Below are positions 57,212 through 64,000 of a stretch of 64,000 bases of DNA, piece after piece. The notes under the pieces were generated by a model. That model did no database searches, was not told where the DNA came from, and saw nothing but the letters and a program-made list of their open reading frames with translations. Each line of letters starts with the position of its first letter. Position 1 is the stretch's first letter. Source of the stretch: Roseivirga sp. (GTDB lineage Bacteria > Bacteroidota > Bacteroidia > Cytophagales > Cyclobacteriaceae); NCBI GenBank assembly GCA_021404565.1, contig JAAWWF010000026.1, positions 1-64,000 of the forward strand, written 5' to 3'. A program made the position numbers and the translations under genes.

Positions 57212-60181
57212 TTATTTAAAGTTGATAGTAGTACCAACAGTTACTGTTCTGGTAGTGAAGTAAGTATTTCTTCTTTCAATACCAGGAGACAAGCTTGAAG
57301 TAAATCCATTACCGTTAGCCTGGTCTGTATAACGAACTTCAGGATCAATACCAGTGTAGTCAGTAATCGTGAACAGGTTCTGTCCGGCTACATATACTCT
57401 GATGTTTGAAATCCATTCGCTGCTGGTTGGCACATTGTATCCTAACTGAAGGTTGTCCAGTCTGATAAAAGATGCATCCTCAATATACAAATCTGAGAAA
57501 GTAGGAGTAGAAAGAACTACAGGGGTTTTGTCAGTTGTAACACTGTTCCACGTATTTGATCCTGAATCCTGGTTCTCGTAGAATCCTCTGTAAGAGTTGT
57601 ACAGTTCGTGACCGAAGCTACCTCTCAGGAAGAAAGTCAAATCCCAATCTCCTAAAGAGAATGCATTGTTGAAACCGAAGTCACCATCAGGAAGTGCATT
57701 ACCCAATACTTCGAAATCATCAGGACTGTTGATGTCTGCAGAAAGTACATACTCGTTGTTTTCATCAAGACCTAAGAATCTTGGTCCGTAGAAGTTACCT
57801 AAAGTCTGACCTACCCTGTTTTCAATAATAGGGTTGTTGTTCTGACCTGGAGAACCTGGAGTAGCAAATCTCAGGAATTCGAAACCAACCTCAGGGCTAA
57901 ATGATAAACTCTCGATCGTAGTTTTGTCATAAATAGTGAAGTTGATACTTGGAGTCCAGCTTACCTGACCCAGTTTGATATCGTTGAAAGAAGCAGCGAA
58001 TTCGAAACCGCCAGCTTGCAGATCAGCAAGGTTTAACCAGGTAGAACCAGCAGTGTTGATCAAGCTTGGATCAACAGCAGAAGGAGCACCTACTGTTACA
58101 GGAACGTTGAAAAGAAGATCTTCTACGTTTCTGCTATAGTAATCTATAGTACCGGTGATTTTGCTATCGAAGATCGCAAAGTCAACCCCTATGTCAAACT
58201 CTTTCTTAGTTTCCCACTTGAGCTCAGGGTTCTGGTTCTGGAACTGACGAAGACCAACATAGTTGTCATCAGTAGTCAAAGGATCAGAATCCAAATCAAC
58301 AATACCACCATTACCCAATACAGGCAGTGCTAAAGTAGCACTTGGAGGAAGGTTACCCGTGATACCGTAAGATACTCTCAGCTTCAGAGAGTTTACAGGA
58401 CCAAGATCAGCTATGTCAGCCAATTCAGCACCAGCACTTAATGCAGGGAAGTAACCAGTCTTTTCGTTTTCACCGAAACCTGAGAAAGACTCAGCTCTTA
58501 CAGAAGCAGACAAGAAGTAAGTTCCCTGGTAAGAGAAGTTCAGTCTGGCAAATGCAGAGTTCAATTGATCGGTAGACTTATAAGAATATAAGTTTGTGTT
58601 GCTACCAACTCTGATTGCTCCACCACCAAGGTTGTTCCAGGTATTAGAATCAAACAGGAATTGTCTTACCTGAGCACCAAAACCTTCGAAGGTTCTTTTT
58701 TGTGTTTCCATACCAACCAGAGCAGTCATGTTCAGGTCAGTAGCCACTTCTGTGGTATAGTTAAGTGTTCCAGTCAGAATCTCAGTGAAGCGATCATCCG
58801 TTTGCCTCATGGCAACACCTCTTGCACCAAAACCAGTCTGTGGGTCGAGTCTTGACCAGAATGCACCTCTCAGTTGGTTGAATCTATCCTGAGAGTACTG
58901 AACTGCAACAGTCAGGTCATCAAGAATGTCAAACTCAGCTCTGTAGCTTGAAAGCAACTGCTTGGTAGTACCACCAAATTTCTGCTGCTTAGAAAGGGCT
59001 ACAGGGTTAAAGAAATCAAACAAATCTCTTTGGAAATAACCACCGTCATTCACTGTGTTCTCATTATCGAAAACAGGAGCGGTAGGGTTGTATATAGCAG
59101 CGTAACGGAAAGCACCATTGTTGATACCTTCGTTTTCACCATTAGTCATAGACAGGTTTACATTCAGTCTCAATCTGTCGTTGATGGCAGTGTGACCTAA
59201 GTTTAAACGAGTGTTCAAACGCTCGTTGCTTACACCTTTAGCAATACCTTCGTTTTGTCTCCAGTTTACAGAAGCTCTGTAAGTAGTACCACCAAAAGCA
59301 CCGGTAACAGAAACGTTAGTAGCATAAGAAACGCCAGTCTGAGTCAATTCATCAACCCAGTCAGTATCAGAACCAAAGTTAGTACCACCTCTTGCCACGA
59401 ATTCGCTGGCAGACAGTACATCAATATTGTTGGCAATGTTATCGAAACTAACAAAGCTGTTCAGGCTTACGTTCGTTCTGCCTTCAGCGCTGTTCGCCTG
59501 GTTGGTAGTTACCAGAATTACACCTGAAGAACCTCTTGCTCCATAAATCGCAGCACCAGAACCATCCTTCAGTACATCAATAGATACAATATCATTAGGA
59601 TCTACGTTTGCTAAATCAGCTCCAGGGACACCATCTAATACGATAAGCGGAGAACTGTTGGCACCAAAAGTAGAAAGACCTCTCAGACGGATGTTAAATC
59701 CACCATTTGGGTCACCACCCGGACGGGTAATAGAAAGACCAGCTACCTTACCCTGCAACAGCTGAGTAGGATTACTGATATTACCTTTGTTGAAATCCTC
59801 TGGCTTGATACTTGCCACAGAACTCGTAATCTCTTTCTTTTCTTGTGAACCATAACCCACAACAACTACTTCGTCTAACAAAGCAACGTCTGGTTGTAAC
59901 ACTATATTAATAGTGGTCTGGCTACCTACAAGAACTTCCTGAGATATGTAACCAATAAACGAAAAAACAAGTGTCTCATCTGCCGATACCTGAACGGAAT
60001 AATTACCATCAAGATCAGTAGGTGTTCCCCTTGTAGTTCCCTTTACAGTCACGTTCGCGCGGGGAATGCCTAGGCCGTCATCCCCTCCGGTCACCGTTCC
60101 AGTAACGGTCTTAGTTTGTGCCAGCAGGGCTCCCTGGAAACCGACCGACATAACTAGAAGGATTAGTAAAAACTTTTTCAT
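57212..60181 (-). CDS. SusC/RagA TonB-dependent outer-membrane receptor
   Basis: The receptor imports oligosaccharide or glycoside through the outer membrane with TonB energy. The frame is open to 60256, but the Met at 60181 starts a standard signal peptide (KKFLLILLVMSVGFQGALLA) and is preferred; the protein is then 989 residues. A carboxypeptidase-D-like beta domain comes next (TGTVTGGDDGLGIPRANVTV), then the TonB-box region DEVVVVGYGSQEKK, the plug (ITRPGGDPNGGFNIRLRGL, PLIVLDGVPGADLANVDPNDIVSIDVLKD) and the barrel, ending in Phe-Lys. By eye its codon choice and that of susD look more uniform than in downstream genes, as in highly expressed genes. It heads the locus, 117 bases after the LacI-type operator. 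Confidence 0.96.
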   Translation of the reverse strand: MKKFLLILLVMSVGFQGALLAQTKTVTGTVTGGDDGLGIPRANVTVKGTTRGTPTDLDGNYSVQVSADETLVFSFIGYISQEVLVGSQTTINIVLQPDVALLDEVVVVGYGSQEKKEITSSVASIKPEDFNKGNISNPTQLLQGKVAGLSITRPGGDPNGGFNIRLRGLSTFGANSSPLIVLDGVPGADLANVDPNDIVSIDVLKDGSGAAIYGARGSSGVILVTTNQANSAEGRTNVSLNSFVSFDNIANNIDVLSASEFVARGGTNFGSDTDWVDELTQTGVSYATNVSVTGAFGGTTYRASVNWRQNEGIAKGVSNERLNTRLNLGHTAINDRLRLNVNLSMTNGENEGINNGAFRYAAIYNPTAPVFDNENTVNDGGYFQRDLFDFFNPVALSKQQKFGGTTKQLLSSYRAEFDILDDLTVAVQYSQDRFNQLRGAFWSRLDPQTGFGARGVAMRQTDDRFTEILTGTLNYTTEVATDLNMTALVGMETQKRTFEGFGAQVRQFLFDSNTWNNLGGGAIRVGSNTNLYSYKSTDQLNSAFARLNFSYQGTYFLSASVRAESFSGFGENEKTGYFPALSAGAELADIADLGPVNSLKLRVSYGITGNLPPSATLALPVLGNGGIVDLDSDPLTTDDNYVGLRQFQNQNPELKWETKKEFDIGVDFAIFDSKITGTIDYYSRNVEDLLFNVPVTVGAPSAVDPSLINTAGSTWLNLADLQAGGFEFAASFNDIKLGQVSWTPSINFTIYDKTTIESLSFSPEVGFEFLRFATPGSPGQNNNPIIENRVGQTLGNFYGPRFLGLDENNEYVLSADINSPDDFEVLGNALPDGDFGFNNAFSLGDWDLTFFLRGSFGHELYNSYRGFYENQDSGSNTWNSVTTDKTPVVLSTPTFSDLYIEDASFIRLDNLQLGYNVPTSSEWISNIRVYVAGQNLFTITDYTGIDPEVRYTDQANGNGFTSSLSPGIERRNTYFTTRTVTVGTTINFK

Positions 60182-60297
60182 ACAATCATTATTTTTTTTT
60201 AATCGAGATTGGCCCGTAAGCAGGCCAAAAAGTGCAATCGAATGCTCAAAGTACAATTACTGACAGTGATTTCATAGGGAAATTAATCTAAAATTGA

Positions 60298-60311
60298 TGC
60301 AAACGATTGCA
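60298..60311. promoter_or_regulatory. LacI-family operator upstream of susC
   Basis: TGCAAACGATTGCA differs from the perfect palindrome at 23961-23974 by one base and keeps the central CG. It lies 117 bases before the preferred susC start. Two such 14-mers, each placed upstream of a sugar-related operon, are unlikely to be chance. Confidence 0.7.
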
Positions 60312-60710
60312 GAATAGTCCTCTTTTTTTGTATAGGGTCGGCTACCGGATATTTATGTTTTTTGGCCCAAAAAAGCCATTAAAATACACCACCATAACTT
60401 TTATAGAAGCTTGCCATTGTGGCTTCAAAGAAGACCTCTTTCGGCAACCGTATGCATAAGCAAATTGTTTTAGCGCTGCTTTTTATGATATAAACCATGT
60501 ATATTTTGCAATTTTCGCCCATTTGGCCTTTCAATCGTTGGCATAAAGCCAAGGTAACACGGGCTTAATTATGACCGGCAAGAACCCCTTTCAAGCCTGA
60601 AAAACAGTGGTAAACGACCCAAAACCCCACATGTAACGGCAATAATTAGCAAGCTTGACCATGACGGTAAGCAGATGAACAAATTATTAACAAAATTCAA
60701 CGCGTTTCGA

Positions 60711-60718
60711 TAGTTTTG
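60711..60718 (+). promoter_or_regulatory. Candidate -7 element (TAGTTTTG) for dgt
   Basis: An exact TAnnTTTG match ends 17 bases before the dgt ATG, which would give a 5' leader of about 13 bases. No TTTG is seen at the usual -33 distance. Confidence 0.4.
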
Positions 60719-60735
60719 CTCAACGAAAAGAATTC

Positions 60736-62058
60736 ATGAACTGGTTACAGCTTCTCTCTCAGCAAACACTACCCGATGCCAGGGGCAACCTGGCCCGTAC
60801 GGCTTTCGATCGCGACTTCGACAGGATCATCTTTTCACACCCCTTTCGCAGGCTCCAGGACAAGACCCAGGTGCACCCCCTGCCGGAGCAGGACTTTGTG
60901 CATACCCGACTCACCCATAGCCTTGAAGTTTCCAGCGTAGGCCGGTCACTCGGCAGGCTTGTAGGCAAAGCACTGATAGAACGTCATCCGGAGCTTAGCC
61001 ACTTAGTGGATGCCAATGACTTTGGGGCCATTGTGGCAGCGGCTTCTCTGGCACATGATATCGGCAACCCGCCCTTTGGCCATTCGGGTGAGTCTTCTAT
61101 CTCCAGCTACTTTCTGGAGCGCTCCTCTCTCTATAAAGATGAGTTTTCTGAGATAGAATGGTCTGACCTGATTCAGTTTGAGGGCAATGCCCAGGGCTTT
61201 CGTCTGTTGAACAAGCCCGGCTACCAGGGCCTGAAGCTTACGAACCCTACCCTGGCCGCCTTTACCAAATATCCACGCCCCTCTAAAATTGCGGAAAGAG
61301 ATAAAAGCCGAAAGAGCCAGAAGAAGTTCGGATTTTACAATTCAGAGCAAACCATATTTAAAGGTATGGCTGATGAGCTTGGCCTGGTATCACTTGGAAC
61401 CGACCAATGGTGCCGCCACCCACTGGCTTTTCTGGTAGAAGCCGCTGATGATATTTGTTACCATATTATTGACCTGGAAGATGGCTGTAACCTCGGGCTT
61501 GTTTCTCATGAACAGACGGTAGCACTTTATGCGGCCATCATCGGGAATAAATTCAATCCCGAAAAACTGGAGCAGATTCAAAGTAAGAAAGAACAGATAG
61601 GTGTATTGCGTGCGCTTTCCATTTCACACCTGATAGATGAATGCGCGGCCATGTTTCTGGACAATGAGGAAGCCCTGCTCAAGGGAGACTTCGATCGTTC
61701 GCTGGCCGATGAGATTGCCTCCAAAGATGCCCTGAAAGAAATCATCACGGTTTCTATAGAGAAGATATATCGCAGTAAGACGGTGCTCGAAACGGAAGCA
61801 GCGGGTTATCAGATACTCAGCGGCTTGCTGGACACCTTCCTGCCCTGTGCTATATCTAAGTATACCAATACCGTAACCGCCAAAGACAAGGTTTTCTACA
61901 GGCTCTTGCCTCAGGAAGTACAGGGAGAAATTGAATCGGCCGAAAGCACCTATCAGGCTTGCAGGGCCATGCTCGATTTTGTGGCGGGTATGACGGATTC
62001 TTCGGCTATCCATCTTTATCGTAAGGTGAAGGGGATTGCTTTGCCGGGGATTCGTTGA
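60736..62058 (+). CDS. dgt: Deoxyguanosinetriphosphate triphosphohydrolase-like protein (dGTPase)
   Basis: The enzyme splits dNTPs, classically dGTP, into the deoxynucleoside and tripolyphosphate, and so lowers the dNTP pool. The 440-residue chain has the HD-domain metal ligands: His61 in THSLEVSSVGRSLG and the His107-Asp108 pair in LAHDIGNPPFGHSGE, with a later Asp in AADDICYHIIDLEDG. The opening DARGNLARTAFDRDFDRIIFSHPFRRLQDKTQV is typical of the group. It is monocistronic, with a good -7 element 17 bases upstream. Family assignment is firm; nucleotide preference in this phylum is not settled. Confidence 0.95.
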   Translation: MNWLQLLSQQTLPDARGNLARTAFDRDFDRIIFSHPFRRLQDKTQVHPLPEQDFVHTRLTHSLEVSSVGRSLGRLVGKALIERHPELSHLVDANDFGAIVAAASLAHDIGNPPFGHSGESSISSYFLERSSLYKDEFSEIEWSDLIQFEGNAQGFRLLNKPGYQGLKLTNPTLAAFTKYPRPSKIAERDKSRKSQKKFGFYNSEQTIFKGMADELGLVSLGTDQWCRHPLAFLVEAADDICYHIIDLEDGCNLGLVSHEQTVALYAAIIGNKFNPEKLEQIQSKKEQIGVLRALSISHLIDECAAMFLDNEEALLKGDFDRSLADEIASKDALKEIITVSIEKIYRSKTVLETEAAGYQILSGLLDTFLPCAISKYTNTVTAKDKVFYRLLPQEVQGEIESAESTYQACRAMLDFVAGMTDSSAIHLYRKVKGIALPGIR

Positions 62059-62086
62059 TATGGTTATTGGTTATCGGTTAATCGTT

Positions 62087-62135
62087 ATTGGTTGCAATGA
62101 CGTCTTGCTCAACGCGATTCCAAAACTCTAAGCGA
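62087..62135 (+). repeat. 49-bp exact direct repeat, copy 1
   Basis: Identical to 62405-62453. The similarity goes on imperfectly to about 62170 (for example GGGAATGACAGAA against GGGAATGATAGAA). The copies are 318 bases apart, start to start. Confidence 0.85.
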
Positions 62136-62199
62136 CAGAGATTCACGCTCAGGCAGGGAATGACAGAAGGACGTAAATTATACCATCCGTCATCCATCT

Positions 62200-62225
62200 T
62201 TGCTTTTTGATGGGCCAAAAAGCAA
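62200..62225. repeat. 10-bp hairpin between the direct repeats
   Basis: TTGCTTTTTG (62200-62209) pairs with CAAAAAGCAA (62216-62225) over six bases. A/T-rich arms with no T tract beyond. Possibly a weak dgt terminator or part of the dispersed repeat. Confidence 0.5.
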
Positions 62226-62404
62226 CAAAAACCCTTTCCCGATAACTCCAAATCCAAGGCTGATTTTTACCCGCAAGGCTTGCGCGTGCCAGATCCAATC
62301 ACCTTGTATTTCGCGCTGTTATCGGTTCAACCCCCCTCCTGGATGTATAGAGCAGGTATATGAAGCTTTAGGCCACTGATCCGACCACTTGGAGTCATCA
62401 GACG

Positions 62405-62453
62405 ATTGGTTGCAATGACGTCTTGCTCAACGCGATTCCAAAACTCTAAGCGA
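62405..62453 (+). repeat. 49-bp exact direct repeat, copy 2
   Basis: Identical to 62087-62135, with a half-decayed GACCACTTGGAGT palindrome just before it. Confidence 0.85.
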
Positions 62454-62713
62454 AACAGGTTCCGGTCAGGGCCGGGAATGATAGAAAGATATTGTCGCGT
62501 TTCACCTCTTGAAGGGTAAACTAATTTCAGAGCGAAACACAAATTCACTTTAAGCCTGATAACCTAATACACCAATAACCTGCAACAGAAGGCACGCTGC
62601 TCCCGATCCACCAACCTTACCGGTTCCCAAATCGGCCAATCAACGAATAAACTGCTTGCCTCTATACCTTATATATAGGGTGAAAAACATTACCTTTGTC
62701 ATCTTGTTCAAAA

Positions 62714-64000
62714 ATGTGGTCTAAATTCCCTCATATCGTACTGAAATACAGGCTCATACTGATGATCCTGCTATTCGCTTTTACAGGCTTTATGGCTTAC
62801 CAGGCCCAGTTTGTGAAGATGGCTTATAACTTCAATACGGCTGTTCCCGAAACAGACGAGAATTATAAGTATTTCCAGCAGTTCAAAGATAAGTTTGGCG
62901 AAGACGGCAATATCCTGGTCCTGGGGGTCAAAGACAGCAGCCTTTACAAGCTCAATAGCTTTCAGCTTTACAAAAAACTGAACGATGACATTGCCGATAT
63001 GGAAGAGATCACCAATGTGATTTCATTGTCATCATTACAAAAGATTGTACGAGACCGGGAAGCCCGATCCTTTAACCTGGAGCCGCTGATTCCGGAAACA
63101 CCGCAAACGCAGGAAGAACTGGACGACATCCTCGAAGAGGCCATTGACCTGAAGTTCTATAGCGGTCAGATTCTGAATGCCGATAATGGTGCCACCCTCA
63201 TCCTGATCAATATGGATCGGGAGGTGCTCAACTCAGCCCGCAGAAATGGCGTGGTCAATGAGATCAAACGACTCGGTGAAGCTTTTACGGCTCAAACCGG
63301 CATAGAAATGCATTACTCGGGTATGCCCTTTGTGCGTACCATGATGCAGCAAAAAACCAACAAGGAGCTTCGTCTCTTTATCGGGCTGTCTATTGGCATC
63401 ACCGCCCTGATCCTCTTCCTGTTTTTCCGCTCATGGCCGGCAGTGGTTTTTCCGCTGATAGTGATAGCCGTGGTGGTTACCTGGGTACTGGGTACGGTGG
63501 GCATTCTCAATTATGAAATCAACATACTGACAGGGCTGATCCCGTCCATCATTATTGTCATCGGTATACCCAACTCCATCTATCTGCTTAATAAGTATCA
63601 CCAGGAGTTTGTGAAGCATGGCGATAAGATCCGTGCCATTGTGATGATGATCAAGAAGATCGGGTTGGTCACCTTTATCACCAACTTCACCACAGCTATT
63701 GGCTTTTTGGTACTGGTCACCACAGACATCAAGCTGCTTAAAGAGTTCGGTTTGGTAGCGGGCATCAACATACTGGCCACCTTTATCGTGAGTATTGTAC
63801 TCATTCCGGGCATCTTCTCTTATCTGCCGGCCCCCAATGCCAAGCAGTTGAAGCACCTGGAGTTTAAAGGCATCAGCCGTTTTCTAACCTTACTGGACCT
63901 GCTCGTTCACAGGCATCGCTACCGCGTGTTCATTGTCACCGGCATCGTGGTGGGGCTTTCTATTGTCGGGCTGACAAGGCTCTATTCCGTGGCCTTTATG
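62714..64000 (+). CDS. RND/MMPL family transporter, N-terminal 429 residues (cut by window end)
   Basis: The frame is open from the ATG at 62714 to the last base. It begins WSKFPHIVLKYRLILMILLF, with the first membrane helix at about residues 13-30. A periplasmic domain of about 185 residues follows, then a block of five helices from about 218 to 385 (FIGLSIGITALILFLFFRSW, VFPLIVIAVVVTWVLGTVGI, IIPSIIIVIGIPNSIYLLNKYHQEF). This order, one helix, large loop and helix block, is the first half of an RND protein of the MMPL/Patched type, often called predicted exporters of the RND superfamily. A second helix near 410-427 begins the second half. It likely moves lipids or hydrophobic compounds in the envelope. 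The substrate is unknown. Confidence 0.9.
   Translation, partial: MWSKFPHIVLKYRLILMILLFAFTGFMAYQAQFVKMAYNFNTAVPETDENYKYFQQFKDKFGEDGNILVLGVKDSSLYKLNSFQLYKKLNDDIADMEEITNVISLSSLQKIVRDREARSFNLEPLIPETPQTQEELDDILEEAIDLKFYSGQILNADNGATLILINMDREVLNSARRNGVVNEIKRLGEAFTAQTGIEMHYSGMPFVRTMMQQKTNKELRLFIGLSIGITALILFLFFRSWPAVVFPLIVIAVVVTWVLGTVGILNYEINILTGLIPSIIIVIGIPNSIYLLNKYHQEFVKHGDKIRAIVMMIKKIGLVTFITNFTTAIGFLVLVTTDIKLLKEFGLVAGINILATFIVSIVLIPGIFSYLPAPNAKQLKHLEFKGISRFLTLLDLLVHRHRYRVFIVTGIVVGLSIVGLTRLYSVAFM

Larger units (their letters stand above)
60182..60735. other. Divergent intergenic region between susC and dgt
   Basis: About 550 bases without a credible gene. It holds the susC operator at 60298-60311 and a -7 element for dgt at 60711-60718. 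A TTTTTTGG/CCAAAAAA palindrome lies near 60358-60374 and resembles the hairpin at 62200-62225. A weak susC -7 candidate (TACTTTG with one base missing) is near 60244-60251 on the minus strand. The rest is A/T-rich with no structure that I can interpret. Confidence 0.5.
62059..62713. other. 655-bp repeat-rich intergenic region
   Basis: No gene is credible here. It contains two exact 49-bp copies at 62087-62135 and 62405-62453 with recognisable but diverged similarity for about 35 bases beyond each copy, a 10-bp hairpin at 62200-62225, and a decayed relative of the palindrome at 9369-9399 directly before the second copy. No dgt terminator with a T tract is seen. A promoter for the RND gene is expected near 62650-62710 but is not clear. 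Confidence 0.6.

Overview
The window is a stretch of chromosome from a member of the Bacteroidota, most likely the order Cytophagales. This rests on two SusC-type receptors with a SusD, many lipoproteins with acidic residues after the lipobox cysteine, few Shine-Dalgarno sequences, several TAnnTTTG promoter elements, and a bacteriocin-type leader of Bacteroidota style. The genus is not identifiable from sequence alone. I see no phage, insertion sequence, CRISPR array or rRNA.

Layout. 0-1.6 kb: a phosphopantetheinyl transferase and two tRNA genes, Leu(TAA) and Gly(GCC), separated by a broken tRNA-Leu copy and tandem hairpins. 1.7-12.5 kb: mostly ordinary chromosome, with mutS, a lipoprotein/outer-membrane pair, a coiled-coil protein, an rRNA/tRNA methyltransferase, and a PadR regulator coupled to an FtsX-type permease. 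12.6-15.4 kb: a ROK sugar kinase and two exported proteins of unknown function. 15.4-23.9 kb: a tight five-gene operon (sodium symporter, glpK, glpD, amylosucrase-like GH13, alpha-glucosidase GH13) behind a perfect LacI-type operator. 24.2-25.5 kb: a haloperoxidase/PAP2 lipoprotein. 25.6-40.0 kb: an accessory island with an ECF sigma factor, a putative membrane anti-sigma partner, two periplasmic CHAT-TPR proteases, a cysteine-rich double-glycine leader peptide, its C39 ABC exporter, an HlyD adaptor and a VKOR-thioredoxin fusion. 40.1-60.3 kb: a polysaccharide-utilization-like locus (SusC, SusD, three paralogous FG-GAP/ASPIC lipoproteins, a small lipoprotein, a second SusC without its own SusD, and a periplasmic GH65 hydrolase), with a near-perfect copy of the LacI-type operator upstream of susC. 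60.7-64 kb: dgt, a repeat-rich gap, and the start of an RND transporter cut by the window edge.

How the parts may work together (inference). The two LacI-type operators suggest that one regulator, not encoded here, controls both the 40-60 kb locus and the 15-24 kb operon. The first would capture and trim an alpha-glucoside at the cell surface and in the periplasm. The second would import it, release glucose and feed glycerol through GlpK and GlpD. A glucose-glycerol conjugate such as glucosylglycerol is the simplest substrate that needs all these enzymes. Separately, the 25-40 kb island looks like a system that makes, oxidises, matures and exports a small disulfide-rich peptide, with two surface-facing caspase-like proteases and their own sigma factor next to it. 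The combination of CHAT proteases with a disulfide-rich exported peptide is the best candidate in the window for something undescribed.
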